Source of the DNA: Magicicada septendecula
Taxonomy: Eukaryota; Arthropoda; Insecta; Hemiptera; Cicadidae
Assembly (NCBI GenBank): GCA_034769895.1
Contig: CM068372.1
Span: 377,556,910 to 377,620,909 of the forward strand
Direction of reading: 5' to 3'
DNA length: 64,000 bases
The translations under genes were made by a program, and so were the position numbers. Numbering within the stretch: the first letter of the stretch is position 1; each line of letters begins with the position of its first letter. Below are positions 1-10,444 of this stretch, in pieces. The notes beneath the pieces were generated by a model that was not told where the DNA came from, made no database searches, and saw only the letters and a list, made by a program, of their open reading frames with translations.

Positions 1-743
1 AGGTGTCACGCACCGTGTCGCTGGTACCGGAGAGCAGACGTAAAGAATCGCTGTTGCCACAACTCCCCCGGGTCTTGAATGCTCTCCGGTAGCCAGCCTA
101 CTGCTCTTCTCCGAATCTTGTAGAGGTGTTTGTTGGTCGCCATGTTGTTGGTGTGCCGGCTGGTAGCTCACTGGCGTGGCTGGATCTTGCATCCACAAGA
201 TGATCGTCGCCCCACGTTGGGCGCCACTTGTCACCGGACAAAAGGCTTGCCGCATGACAAATGGCGCCAATCGTACACTCTAGTGTTTTTGTGGCCCTAA
301 AAAGGACCTGGTGGCGAGAAAGCTGAAGTTGGTCGTGCCGCGCTGAGATGTTCGGCGGCTGCATCCGCTGTTCGTGGCGCACTGCAGTCCTCCTCTTCTT
401 TCGGCATCGGGTGTAGAGTCAGTTGCCGGCCCAGCGACATCCTGTCGCTGGCGCGGAACTGGAGGGCGAAGACGCAAGAACACTGGTTCTATTCTTCGGC
501 CGTTCCTTCCAGCTGACTCCGCGGCGATGTCGTCTGAGAGAGATGAGGGTCAAGTGCGTCCGATGGCGTGGCGATGAAGAGTGCTCAAAATTTTCTGCCG
601 GCCCAGGTTTTATTAACTAACCGGGATCGCTGATTGGCTCGCTCCGAATGCTGATGCCGGATTGGCTCGCCTCGTATTCTTCAGGTGTCACGCGCCGTGT
701 CGCTGGTACCGGAGAGCAGATGTAATGAATCGCTGTTGCCACA
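1..743 (-). mobile_element. TRIM-like miniature LTR retrotransposon (cut by window edge)
   Basis: Read on the minus strand, an LTR runs from 743 (TGTGGCAAC...) to 229 (...GGTGACA), 515 bp. Two bases further is an 18-base primer site at 226-209, TGGCGCCCAACGTGGGGC, the tRNA-Lys type used by many Gypsy elements. Only about 167 bp of internal DNA follows, ending in a G-rich polypurine tract (CGGGGGAG, about 64-73), and then the LTR starts again at 61 with the same TGTGGCAAC sequence. The first 61 bases match 684-743 almost perfectly. Two LTRs, a primer site, a polypurine tract and no coding room is the definition of a TRIM. The 3' LTR continues outside the window, so the target duplication cannot be checked. 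Short ORFs here are chance. Confidence 0.75.
209..226 (-). other. Primer binding site, tRNA-Lys type
   Basis: The minus strand reads TGGCGCCCAACGTGGGGC, starting with TGG (complement of the tRNA CCA end) two bases inside the 5' LTR. It fixes the orientation of the TRIM-like element. Confidence 0.8.
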
Positions 744-1420
744 GTATGCAAGAGGAATTGATTGTATAAATATAATAATAATAATGGTATACCAGACTAA
801 ATAAATAACGGGAGTAATTATGAAGTTTATAATGCAATTAAATTGCAACTGTTTTGGAATAAGGTGATTAAAGTAACTTTGTGTTTTAAAAAACTGATTG
901 AATTAAAATTGGAGATGAAAGTAATTAATTTAAAATGTTGCACACAGGAATTTTGGTAATGAATTTAAACGATTTTTCTGAGATTTAAACTTTATAATAA
1001 ATAACAAATGAGTAAACATAGAATGTGTTTAGTTGTTGAGTCATATGGTTGTTATGATGTATCAGAAGGTACATATGGTTATGTACGGTATATTTGTTGT
1101 GATAAATGTTTATATTTTTTTGAGTTAATGACAGTAATCATGTTTTTATTTGATTAAATAGTTGACCATATGTAAGTATGAATTTGATAATGACATGGAA
1201 GGAAAGTAAAATGTTTTAATAAAGAAATTAAATTAATTTGAAAGAATGTAACTTAGGGGAGGTGTATAATATTTAGTAAAATTTGAATTTAAAATGTGGA
1301 TGTTAATGTAACAATTATAATGTTCATTTTGATTGTTGATTATGTTGTATTATGGTTATTATGTATGTTAGAGTGTAGGAATTTTAAACATGTACTGTAT
1401 TATGTACTTTACATGTGATT

Positions 1421-1890
1421 CCCCACTTCCGGGCGGTCATGGCGTCACCGAACCCTGACCGTGGATTTGGATTATTGGTAGCAAGTGTGGTTAGGCATAT
1501 TGTATCCTAGCCATAATTGTTATTATTTTCAAAATTGGTGACTCTAGAAATTAACCGGGGGGTAAATTAGGGGAATCACCACAACTATGGAACAGCGGCT
1601 ATCATCGAAGGGGGTGATAGTGCCGTGTTAAGGGCATATAATTAAAATTTTAGTAGGATTACTGGTGTCCTCGGACATCAGTAATGCCGAATGTTTTTGT
1701 AACGCTGAAACAAGAACGGTGTAGGCAGCGTCTACACCCTAAATACACTGCAGTTCTTGTGGATGCAAATGGGTGGTACAGTCCAACATCAGGAAACGAT
1801 AGAGTGTGTGGAAAAGGAGCTGGCCGTTACAAGCCAGGGTCATAAATACAGCATTTATGCACAAGGTAAATGCCTGGTCCGGTTTACCCG
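1421..1890 (+). ncRNA. Covarying structured RNA block, copy A
   Basis: Several hairpins are visible: CGGTCA (1434-1439) with TGACCG (1456-1461); ATTACTGGTGTCC (1658-1670) with GGACATCAGTAAT (1673-1685); GGTGTAG (1718-1724) with CTACACC (1732-1738). Corresponding stems occur in copies B, C and D with changed bases but kept pairing. After the last stem comes a strongly conserved stretch containing TTGTGGATGCAAATGGG and CTACAGTCC-like sequence. No function is known to me; the evidence is comparative only. Confidence 0.6.
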
Positions 1891-3155
1891 GCAGGTGATT
1901 TACCTAATTGTAACTGGGTTGGGGGGGGATACAATAAAATGATGTAGAAGAAGGAGAAGTAACTGAGTATTCAGTTAAGAATTACTGAACCGTAATCACG
2001 GTGCAATTAAGTTTGCTTGGCTCTGATTAAAGAGGTGTGTATGGTTGTGACTCACTTGCTGTTGTAAGGCTTATGCATTGTTTTGTGTTCAAAGGAAAGT
2101 TAATTTTCAATAATGGTGATTAAACGATTGTTAATAAACATTCAATTAAGAGAATTAATGATTGTAAGTACTAGATTCAATACTATACTGATTTTATGGA
2201 TAACAAGAACATTTAATGATTTAGATTATAGATAATTTTGTGTATTTGGTTACTTGTACTCAGTATACTTAGAGTAAGGTTAAGTTCACCTGTTGATAAA
2301 ACATCAGCTGATGCATGGTGTTATATGTATAGTATGTTTTGTGTAATCAATTTAAACTTTCAGTTGAATTTATGGTAATAATAATTTTGTTTCTTTTTAT
2401 TAATTGTCAAAATATATATTGCTGAAATTTAAATTCATTTAATTCTCGAAAAAAAAAAATTTGAAATGTTAGTAGTAGATTGTTTTAACTAGTAGTGATT
2501 CGAAGGTCACAAAGATAAAGGAAGTAAATAGATACAAAATGCAATTAAAAGAATTAATTGAAAGAGATGATTTAAATTAAATTGAAATGTGAATTTTTGG
2601 CCATGAACTTAGATTCATTTGGATAAATGATTGAAATTTAAATGATTTCTTTTTGATTTGACATGATAAGTTCAGATAAACAGTTAAAATATTTAATTAA
2701 TGGAGATTAAAAGAAAAAGTATAAAGCTAACTAATTGTACATTATGTTAACTTAAAAGTGATTATGCTTATTTTGAGGTTAGGGTTTTGTAAAATAAGGA
2801 ATGTTTATTTGAGTTAAGGTGTATTATGTTTAAGATAGGAAAGCACATATGTACGCACCCAGTACTTTGCTAAAGGCAATCCAGTACGGCTAAGAGGGAG
2901 ATAAATCAGTTGAGGATCTGGTTTGGTGTAAGACCAATTATTAATATTTTTTAGTGAATGTTGCAGAGTTTGGTGATACTGTGGTGATTGCTTGTCTGAT
3001 TTTACGGTGTTGGGATCTCGAGTAGGGAAGTCCAGTAGAGTCTTTCAGGTGCAGCCATAGTCGCCGAACTAGGGGGGTAAATTACCCATGAGTTAGTAAG
3101 AAAATAAAGGGGGGGTCATTGGTACCATATCCTAGCTGGTCCTCTTAGGGTTTAG

Positions 3156-3195
3156 CAATGAGAGTTTTTCTGTTTCGGCAGAAAACCTCTCATTG
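3156..3195 (+). promoter_or_regulatory. Hairpin directly before polypurine tract (copy A)
   Basis: CAATGAGAG (3156-3164) pairs with CTCTCATTG (3187-3195), and an inner stem TTTTCTG/CAGAAAA closes on a short loop. A run of seven G (the polypurine tract) and the LTR start TGTAACGG (3205) follow at once. The same hairpin occurs in copies B-E with covarying inner stems. Confidence 0.65.
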
Positions 3196-3204
3196 GGGGG
3201 GTAT

Positions 3205-4227
3205 TGTAACGGTACAGAATCAAGGGGATTTATTTTATTCTTGTATCAATGGTAATAACGGGGAATCGCCCAGACAGAGCTTCAGTTTTAATAAGCAGAG
3301 TTTACTTTTGAAACACTCAGTTGTCGGTTTGTACGATAAGCCAGGCAACAGGCGACGAATCCTGGAACATCAGAATGTGCCTGAGTGCGCGGATGCCGGT
3401 GTGGACTGAGTGAAGATCACGTACGATTTCCCTGGTCGCTGGCTGTGAGTCTACGCTAAATAGCGTTAGCCAATGAGAACGCAAGTAGCCACACACAGGG
3501 GGATTCTGGCCATCTTGAAAACGCCGAAGTAAGCGTCAGTCGGCTTCTAAACTCAAAACCGCGCAGTTGCGTGGGTGCGCGGTTCGCCTAATATCTGGTC
3601 AACCATGTAGACCGACCGGCCAAAATTGTTAAGAATGTGAACAAAATACAAATAAAAATGGTGTAAAGTAATAATCAAACAGTGAAACATTAACAAATCG
3701 TCAGTGAGTAAATTATAATCAGTGAAAACACATTTCGGGACAACCTAGTGAACAAAAACCGGACTGATTTCAACACGTGCTCTTCATGGAGACAATAGGG
3801 AAGTAACAGTATAATTTAAATAAAAATGAATACAAAAAAATCAAAGAGAGCGCTAAATCAAAAGAGGGGGGGGAAAGTGTGAAAGAGAGAGTGTATGAGC
3901 AAAGCACTGGGTTGCCTTATAATACCTAGAATGTAGTTATTTGGATAAGCAATTGTTAATTCTTTTTGTAAAATGAGTTCACAGAGAAACTTGTTCTTTG
4001 TACAAGAAAAGAGCAGAGTAAAAGTAACTTTTCATGTGAAATGATATCAATAAATCAATCGGTTAAATGCTAACAATGAGAGTATAGTTCATTAAACAAC
4101 ATGAACCCAAAATCACACTTATAGGTCATGAGTTCGCGTGAACGATCCTGGACCCGATAAAGGTAAGAATTTTGGAACATGTTTATTTTTTATTAATTAT
4201 TATTTTTCAATTAAATGTAACTTCACA
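3205..4227 (+). repeat. 3' LTR of copy A
   Basis: The start is set by the polypurine tract and TGTAACGG, shared with the other family LTRs. The end is placed at ...CTTCACA by analogy with GTCACA in element D. It contains the family motif GAACGATCCTGGACCC (about 4139-4154) near its 3' end. The end position is less certain than the start. Confidence 0.55.
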
Positions 4228-6300
4228 TACTCTGTATTTTATGTAAACAATGTATGTATGTAATAGGAATTGATTTAATAATAATAATAATAATAACATT
4301 TTATCAGACTAAATAAATAATGAGAGTAATTGTGAATTTTATAATGTAATTAAAGTAACTTAGTGTTTTAAAAAACTGATTGAATTAAATAATTGGAGAT
4401 TAATTAATTAATTTAAAATGTTGTACAGAGGAATTTTGGTGATGTTATTATATTGTTATTATAAGGTATCAGAAGGTACACATGGTTAGGTGCATTATAT
4501 TTGTTGTGATAAATGTTTATATTTTGGAGTTTATTTGATTGAATGATTGACCACATGTAGATAGGAATTTTATAATGAAATGGAAGTAAAGTAAAATGTT
4601 TTAATAATGAAATTAAATGAGTTCGAATAAATAAAGGTTACAATTAAGGCGATTAAATTATTTTGAGGTAGTTATGAATTTTCTAATGTAATTTTCAACG
4701 ATTAACTTAATGTAAAATGTTGTAAAAGATGGAATTTGGGTGATGATTATTTCAATAAGGCATTAAGACAGTCAGAGTTAATTTTAAATGGGTATTAGAC
4801 ACAACAAGAATTTACGGAATAAAAGTAATACAGAAACGGTCAGTAGTAGGGACACAGTAGCGAGAGTGAATGTGTGTAGAGAGAAAGCATGTAGAGAAAG
4901 TGGAGAGTAAATAGGTGAGAGCAGGGTACATAAATTTTGTAGTGAGGGTGGAGGTGTAAGGAGTCCTCAACGCAAGGCGTTGTGGCGGGAGGTGAAAAGT
5001 TTTAAAAAGGGTTGCGGAGTTACCTGGAAGGGCCAGGAACTGATAAGGGAATGAGCTGGTGGTGCGGAACACACATCCTATGTACAAAGAGAGTATCAGG
5101 TGCTTTGTAATAAGAGGAGAATGATTAAAGTAGAGTTAGATAAATGGTTGGAGGGGTATATTATTGAGTGATCGGTGTCATCCTATGCAAATCCGTTAGT
5201 GGTTGTTAGAAGGAATAAGGTGAGTAAGGTTATATCTAAATGCCCGGTCAATAAATCAAATCATTATGAATGACTGGGAATCACTCGAACCAATTGATGA
5301 TGAAAATGCTAAATAGAAATTCATAGTTGAATTTATAATGTAACAAGTGAAAGATTTAATAGAATTTGAAACTAAAGTAAAGTTGTAAGGTGTGTAAATT
5401 TTGGTCAAACTTAAATTTGAAATGTTTGTCTTGATGTAATAATAGCAATGTTCATTATGAGTGTTTATTATGTTGTATTATGTAAGTGTAGGGATCTAAG
5501 ACATGTAATATGTTTTGAAAGCGATTCCCCACATTTCGGGCGGTCCCGGCCTTACCAGCCCAGACCGTGGTTTTGGATGACAACCAGTTGTGGCCAGACT
5601 TATTGTAAACTGACCATGGTTGGTTGCCTATGAAATTGGTTTAACATAGAAATTTAACGGGGAACAAAGGGGAATCTTACAAAATTGTTTTTGGAACAAG
5701 GCTATATACCTAAGTATGGGTGGTAGACCAATTAGGGGCATATCAATAAGTTTATTAGTAGGGGTACTAGTACCCTAAAGTTTATGTAACACCAAAGCAA
5801 GGATGGGGGTGAAAGAAAAGAAAAAAGTGTTCACCCCTTCCGCCTCAGTCCTTGTGGAGGCAACTGGGTGCTACAGTCCAGGGGGAGAAATAGTGTGTGT
5901 GGAAGGAGGAAATTGATGATTACTATAAATGGGATAAACTGAACCAGTTAAAGGGAATTATGTTGATAATATAGAATGTGTAATTGATTTTATGATATAA
6001 TTAAATGATTTTTATGTTGATTTGAGGAGTATTAGGAAGATGATTAACGATGTTTAAGTAAATAATTTGTTATGATGTAGTTGATTTAAATGTGTTTTTA
6101 TTTTATATAAGAATTTTAATAATGACTTTAAATATTTTGAGATGTAATTTGGGTAATGAGAGATATTTGTAATGTTGTAATGGGAAATTGTTATTTAAAT
6201 TCTAATTGGAATCAGGGAAACATTTTGAATTTTGGAATAAGAATTAACAAGAGAGGGGCATACAGAATGTTGCTAGTAAAATTTGAGATGTTTTATGTTA
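4228..6300 (+). mobile_element. Non-autonomous LTR element, copy B, internal part
   Basis: From about 4265 the sequence parallels copy A from about 751 (AGGAATTGATT, AATAATAAT, CAGACTAAATAAATAA and onward). It holds the block GGGAATGAGCTGGTGGTGCGG with flanks at about 4960-5090, which matches element D at 40140-40285 and element E (minus strand) at 57130-57290, and the structured block at 5521-5905. No ORF of substance is present. The copy is broken at a (TA)n tract at about 6304 and appears to resume at about 10460. Confidence 0.55.
5521..5905 (+). ncRNA. Covarying structured RNA block, copy B
   Basis: CGGTC (5541-5545) pairs with GACCG (5563-5567). GGGTACTAGTACCC (about 5765-5779) replaces the 13-bp hairpin of copy A, and GGGTGAA...TTCACCC (about 5807-5838) replaces GGTGTAG...CTACACC. 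The conserved stretch TTGTGGAGGCAACTGGG then CTACAGTCCA follows, as in copies A, C and D. Confidence 0.55.
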
Positions 6301-6304
6301 TGTC

Positions 6305-6335
<31 letters not shown>

Positions 6336-8355
6336 CTACACTTCTATGCGTTATTGTAATGTAATGTTGTGTGTGAGTACCCACCTGCTGTCTGATCTTG
6401 CAGATTCTTCCGACTAGGGCGTGTGGATTTTGGATTTGAAGTTCGCAAGCTAGTAATCTCAAATTATTACAACAACACACAAGATAAGTTACTTTTAAGG
6501 GGGAGAGTTTTGTGAGACTGGTAGGCTTTATCGTACAACAATAAAACACTGTTATATGGGGTAATAAAACGTTGTTTATTACACCAACAACACACAAGAA
6601 TAGAATGGTTATAATGTTATGAATTTTCTTATAGTCTATACAATGAATCGATGTTTTTCGATTGTCTAATAGTTGAAAGAAACTGAACTCGTTCTTTGCG
6701 AGTTAATTGCAATTTAATTTGACGTTATTAATTAATTTGAATTTAATTAAATTTATTTAATTAATTTGAATCTAAGTGTTCATGAAACAAAATATAAAAC
6801 TCTAAAATTAATTTGAATAATTAGTTAAAATAAATTAGACGTGACAGTCTAGTTCACGTTATTTCATTTCTAGTGATTCTACTTCTGATCTACTGCAGTA
6901 TGATCTAAGATTAGATTGTCAGTTAAGATTTGTATAGCGCTTTTATACTACTTCTATTTCTTAACTATAACTTACTAAAGCCTTAAACTGCTATACAGAT
7001 TATCACAACGAATTTACTTTTTAATTACTAGAGTCTTTGCTTTTTGTTTGTTTGGCACCTGAATTATTTGAATTACAATGTTTTAATTGAAAAATAGAAA
7101 ATTTGATCTGAAAAATAAATAAGTGAATTTTTGCTTTCCTGTTACTGAAGAGGATGTCGTCCCGATTTGTCCCTCGTCGATTCGAGTCCTTGGTTAGAGA
7201 AAGTAATCTGCTTAGAACTGCTGGATTCGGTCGTGGAGTTCAAAATTCGGCAACACTCTGCTTCCCTGCTGTTTGTGAATATTTTAACGTCTGCTGTTGT
7301 CTGCTGGAACTGCTTCCTGTTCTCCGTCGATTTGCACGTTGCACGTCAGCGTGTGTGTGTGTGTGTGTGTGTGTGCTTCATTCGGGCGGTCGCTCTGCTC
7401 GTCAGCTGTTAACCAATGATTTAGACGGCCTCTCTGCTGTATTCTTGAAGTCTGGTCTTGAAGTCGGGTGGATCTCTTGCGTGCTTATGACTAACTGGTA
7501 GTACACAATAAGCTTGGTTGATGTCTTGAAGAGTATCTCGCCTTTACGCAACAATTACGAGCTATACAGATGATCTGTAGTTATTGTGTTCGTAATTGCG
7601 TGTGTGTTGACCACGTAGAATCTTCTTGTTGATCTTCACCACTTTGGCTACTAGACGATCGAAGGACTACGTCTTAACTTCGTGAGTACTGACAGAAGAG
7701 TGATTTTTCCACCAGAAAACATCGCACTGGCCGGGGCTGCATGCAATGATTTCATTGGTCGACGCACTCTCCCTACTACATAAAATTTAGAATTCCCTTA
7801 GTCCGTGAGAATGAAGTCTGGTTCCCACAGACGGAGAATAGAATTATTATCTAATATTTAATTATCCGCCGGAACCACTTTGTCGCTAAGGATATCCTGT
7901 ACTTACTTAATTTTGCAATAACTTGGTTGCAAATCAAGTTGTGTGAAATCTAAAATACACAATCTGTCACAAATTATTATCTTTATAATATACTAAAATC
8001 TCTTTACTGTAACTCTATTTTAACAGAAGTTATTTAATTATTTTAATTAACTCTTACATTTGTTAATTATATTGCATCAAATTTGCACACGTCATTATTA
8101 ATATCTCGGCAAACATTTTGGCTATATTGGATTTCGCCTTTATTTATTAGTTTCCGAGATATTAATAATTAACAGTTTGGGTGTGGTCGCTTCCTTGTAC
8201 AGCGAACTGATTACATAACGACCACGTGTGCGTTGTTTACACAGCATTATTTTCAATGCGCTACATTCAAATGGAGTTTTAACTGTTAATTTTATTTAAA
8301 TATGGTTTCAGCATGCGGTAAACATATAACCCCAAATAGTTAATATTTGGTTCCG

Positions 8356-8391
<36 letters not shown>
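6301..8391. other. Unrecognised insertion with microsatellites
   Basis: No gene or element that I recognise. The segment lies between two (TA)n tracts and separates the two halves of copy B. It includes a (TA)n tract at about 6304-6331, a (GT)n tract at about 7351-7372 that creates spurious cysteine-valine ORFs, another (TA)n tract at about 8361-8398, and a short inverted repeat ATTATTAATATCTCGG/CCGAGATATTAATAAT at about 8093-8170. It may be one or more unclassified transposons. Confidence 0.5.
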
Positions 8392-8400
<9 letters not shown>

Positions 8401-8446
8401 CTATAATATTTATGACTAAATTTACCTCTAGATATACTTTTTTCCT

Positions 8447-9469
8447 TTAGGAACATGTTTCGGGAGATCTTGTTCTCCCATCTTCAGCCTTCGCCATCTT
8501 GTTTCTGGTGAAGTATTTGTGTGTTGGCTTCTGGATGTTATTGAGGTCGTTTGTTGGTCTTTGGTCCTTTAAAGTTGCATTATTGTGTGTGGTTGTGGTA
8601 TCTGTTTTTGTATTTTGTGTATTTTCGATGTTGAGTGCTTTGAATATTGTGTCATGTTTTGTGTTGATTTGTATTTGTTCTGGTATTAATTTGTTTTGTG
8701 TTTTATGTTTGTAAATCTGTAAATTTTCCCAAATGTTCATTATGGTGTCTTTGTGTAGTATATGCTTTATTAGTGTTACATTGGTTATGTCTGGGAATTC
8801 ATGTCCTGTGTTTATTGCATGTGTGGCTAAATTGGATTTATATATATTTGGTTTTTTGTAAGCATTTAGGTGTTCAAAATAACGTTTTTTCAGCTGTTTT
8901 TTTGTTTGTCCTATATAACATTTATTGCAATCTTGGCATTCAATTTTGTATATACCGTTGGTTGTTGTATTATCTTTGTTGTGTGAGCTATTTAGATTTT
9001 GTAATTTATTTTTATTAGTTTTGTATGCTATTTTTATATCTGTGTTTTTAAATAGTTTTGTTAGGTTTGTCATTTTATTATTTATATATGTGAATGTGGC
9101 CCATTTTTTGTTGTTGTTATTATTTATGTGTTGTTCAGTTTGATTAATTCTTAATTGTTCAGTTTTTATTTTATATTTGATTTTATTTTCTATTTTGATC
9201 ATAGTATTTTTATTGTATCCATTTGCATAACCAATTTGGTATATTATATTTCTTTCTTTGTCAGTTTCTTGTTTGTTTAGGGGTATTTTGTACATTCTGT
9301 TAAATAACGAATAAAATGCTGCCATTTTATGTTGTGGTGGGTGGTCAGAATGGTTAGGTATAATGATGTTAGTGGAAGTTGGTTTTCTATATATTGCATA
9401 TTGTATGTGTTTGTTGTGTCTTGTGATGGTTATGTCTAAATAGTTGATTCTAACATAAAATGGCAGCAT
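8447..9469 (-). CDS. Penelope-like element: RT end plus GIY-YIG endonuclease (5' truncated)
   Basis: The 340-residue frame starts in the inverted junction, so the first residues are artificial; genuine sequence begins near the motif NYLDITITRHNKHIQYAIYRK, the end of a Penelope-type reverse transcriptase (LDITI...YRKPT...HP..HK). A lysine- and asparagine-rich linker follows. The GIY-YIG nuclease then spans about residues 165-250: GIYKIECQDCNKCYIGQT with the Penelope-type cysteines, the arginine of LKKRYFEH, and IWENLQIYKH carrying the likely catalytic glutamate. The domain would nick target DNA in the nucleus for target-primed reverse transcription. The catalytic RT core is missing, so this copy cannot move itself. 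The last 13 or so codons coincide with the hammerhead-like sequence. Confidence 0.75.
   Translation of the reverse strand: MLPFYVRINYLDITITRHNKHIQYAIYRKPTSTNIIIPNHSDHPPQHKMAAFYSLFNRMYKIPLNKQETDKERNIIYQIGYANGYNKNTMIKIENKIKYKIKTEQLRINQTEQHINNNNNKKWATFTYINNKMTNLTKLFKNTDIKIAYKTNKNKLQNLNSSHNKDNTTTNGIYKIECQDCNKCYIGQTKKQLKKRYFEHLNAYKKPNIYKSNLATHAINTGHEFPDITNVTLIKHILHKDTIMNIWENLQIYKHKTQNKLIPEQIQINTKHDTIFKALNIENTQNTKTDTTTTHNNATLKDQRPTNDLNNIQKPTHKYFTRNKMAKAEDGRTRSPETCS
8449..8490 (-). ncRNA. Hammerhead-ribozyme-like motif, left Penelope arm
   Basis: Read on the minus strand: stem I AGG, core CTGAAGA (CUGANGA consensus), stem II GGGAG/CTCCC, core GAAA, the palindrome ACATGT as a minimal stem III, then T and stem I CCT. 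One extra T follows CTGAAGA relative to the strict core. Small hammerheads with near-absent stem III that act as dimers are known from Penelope-like elements; activity here is inferred. Confidence 0.6.
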
Positions 9470-10338
9470 TTTATTCGTTATTTAACAGAATGTACAAAAT
9501 ACCCCTAAACAAACAAGAAACTGACAAAGAAAGAAATATAATATACCAAATTGGTTATGCAAATGGATACAATAAAAATACTATGATCAAAATAGAAAAT
9601 AAAATCAAATATAAAATAAAAACTGAACAATTAAGAATTAATCAAACTGAACAACACATAAATAATAACAACAACAAAAAATGGGCCACATTCACATATA
9701 TAAATAATAAAATGACAAAACTAACAAAACTATTTAAAAACACAGATATAAAAATAGCATACAAAACTAATAAAAATAAATTACAAAATCTAAATAGCTC
9801 ACACAACAAAGATAATACAACAACCAACGGTATATACAAAATTGAATGCCAAGATTGCAATAAATGTTATATAGGACAAACAAAAAAACAGCTGAAAAAA
9901 CGTTATTTTGAACACCTAAATGCTTACAAAAAACCAAATATATATAAATCCAATTTAGCCACACATGCAATAAACACAGGACATGAATTCCCAGACATAA
10001 CCAATGTAACACTAATAAAACATATACCACACAAAGGCACCATAATGAACATTTGGGAAAATTTACAGATTTACAAACATAAAACACAAAACAAATTAAT
10101 ACCAGAACAAATACAAATCAACACAAAACATGACACAATATTCAAAGCACTCAACATCGAAAATACACAAAATTCAAAAACAGATACCACAACCACACAC
10201 AATAATGCAACTTTAAAGGACCAAAGACCAACAAACGACCTCAATAACATCCAGAAGCCAACACACAAATACTTCACCAGAAACAAGATGGCGAAGGCTG
10301 AAGATGGGAGAACAAGATCTCCCGAAACATGTTCCTAA
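9460..10338 (+). CDS. Penelope-like element: GIY-YIG endonuclease end (5' truncated)
   Basis: The 292-residue frame is the right-hand arm of the inverted pair and nearly identical to the left copy from its MAAFYSLFNRMYKIP segment onward. It carries GIYKIECQDCNKCYIGQT, the arginine helix LKKRYFEHLNAYKK and IWENLQIYKH, so the endonuclease looks complete, but no reverse transcriptase sequence remains. The few differences (for example HIPHKGT against HILHKDT) show modest divergence. The terminal codons (KAEDGRTRSPETCS) are the ribozyme-like sequence read as protein. It is probably not expressed on its own, since it begins at an inversion junction. Confidence 0.75.
   Translation: MAAFYSLFNRMYKIPLNKQETDKERNIIYQIGYANGYNKNTMIKIENKIKYKIKTEQLRINQTEQHINNNNNKKWATFTYINNKMTKLTKLFKNTDIKIAYKTNKNKLQNLNSSHNKDNTTTNGIYKIECQDCNKCYIGQTKKQLKKRYFEHLNAYKKPNIYKSNLATHAINTGHEFPDITNVTLIKHIPHKGTIMNIWENLQIYKHKTQNKLIPEQIQINTKHDTIFKALNIENTQNSKTDTTTTHNNATLKDQRPTNDLNNIQKPTHKYFTRNKMAKAEDGRTRSPETCS
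10295..10336 (+). ncRNA. Hammerhead-ribozyme-like motif, right Penelope arm
   Basis: AGG (10295-10297), CTGAAGA (10298-10304), GGGAG (10306-10310) pairing with CTCCC (10319-10323), GAAA (10324-10327), palindromic ACATGT (10327-10332), T, CCT (10334-10336). All three helices can form, stem III best between two molecules. It overlaps the 3' end of the coding frame. Confidence 0.6.
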
Positions 10339-10444
10339 AGGAAAAAAGTATATCTTGAGGTAAATTTAGTCATAAATATTATAGTATTATATACATCAAG
10401 AAACGGACTGTAGCAGAAAGTGATTGAAAAAAAAAATATATATA

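Larger units (their letters stand above)
744..4227 (+). mobile_element. Non-autonomous LTR element, copy A (5' truncated)
   Basis: This is the 3' part of an element of the same family as the complete element D at 35475-42745. It keeps, in the same order, the AT-rich internal non-coding DNA, the structured block at 1421-1890, the polypurine-proximal block (about 2855-3204) and a 3' LTR from 3205. No gag-like ORF, primer site or 5' LTR is present; the left side is bounded by the TRIM. The next stretch (4265 onward) repeats the same internal sequence, so copy A probably sits inside copy B. The short ORFs inside are not convincing genes. Confidence 0.65.
8392..10393. mobile_element. Head-to-head pair of truncated Penelope-like elements
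   Basis: Two copies of one sequence lie in opposite orientation. The left arm (about 8392-9333, minus) and the right arm (9452-about 10393, plus) are each about 942 bp and nearly identical. They are separated by 118 bp of extra 5' coding sequence belonging only to the left copy. Each arm encodes the C-terminal GIY-YIG endonuclease of a Penelope-like retroelement and ends in a hammerhead-like motif. Penelope-like elements are known to leave inverted, 5'-truncated copies, so this is probably one insertion event. (TA)n tracts at both outer ends hide any target duplication. Confidence 0.8.

Noticed and set aside
7154-7501. 115-residue plus-strand ORF with a Cys-Val run
   Set aside because: The run is translated (GT)n microsatellite, and two overlapping frames share it. 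No domain is visible.
8499-9143. Plus-strand cysteine- and leucine-rich ORFs over the left Penelope copy (mirrored at 9642-10286)
   Set aside because: They are antisense to the AT-rich GIY-YIG ORF and appear identically in the inverted copy only because the DNA is duplicated.
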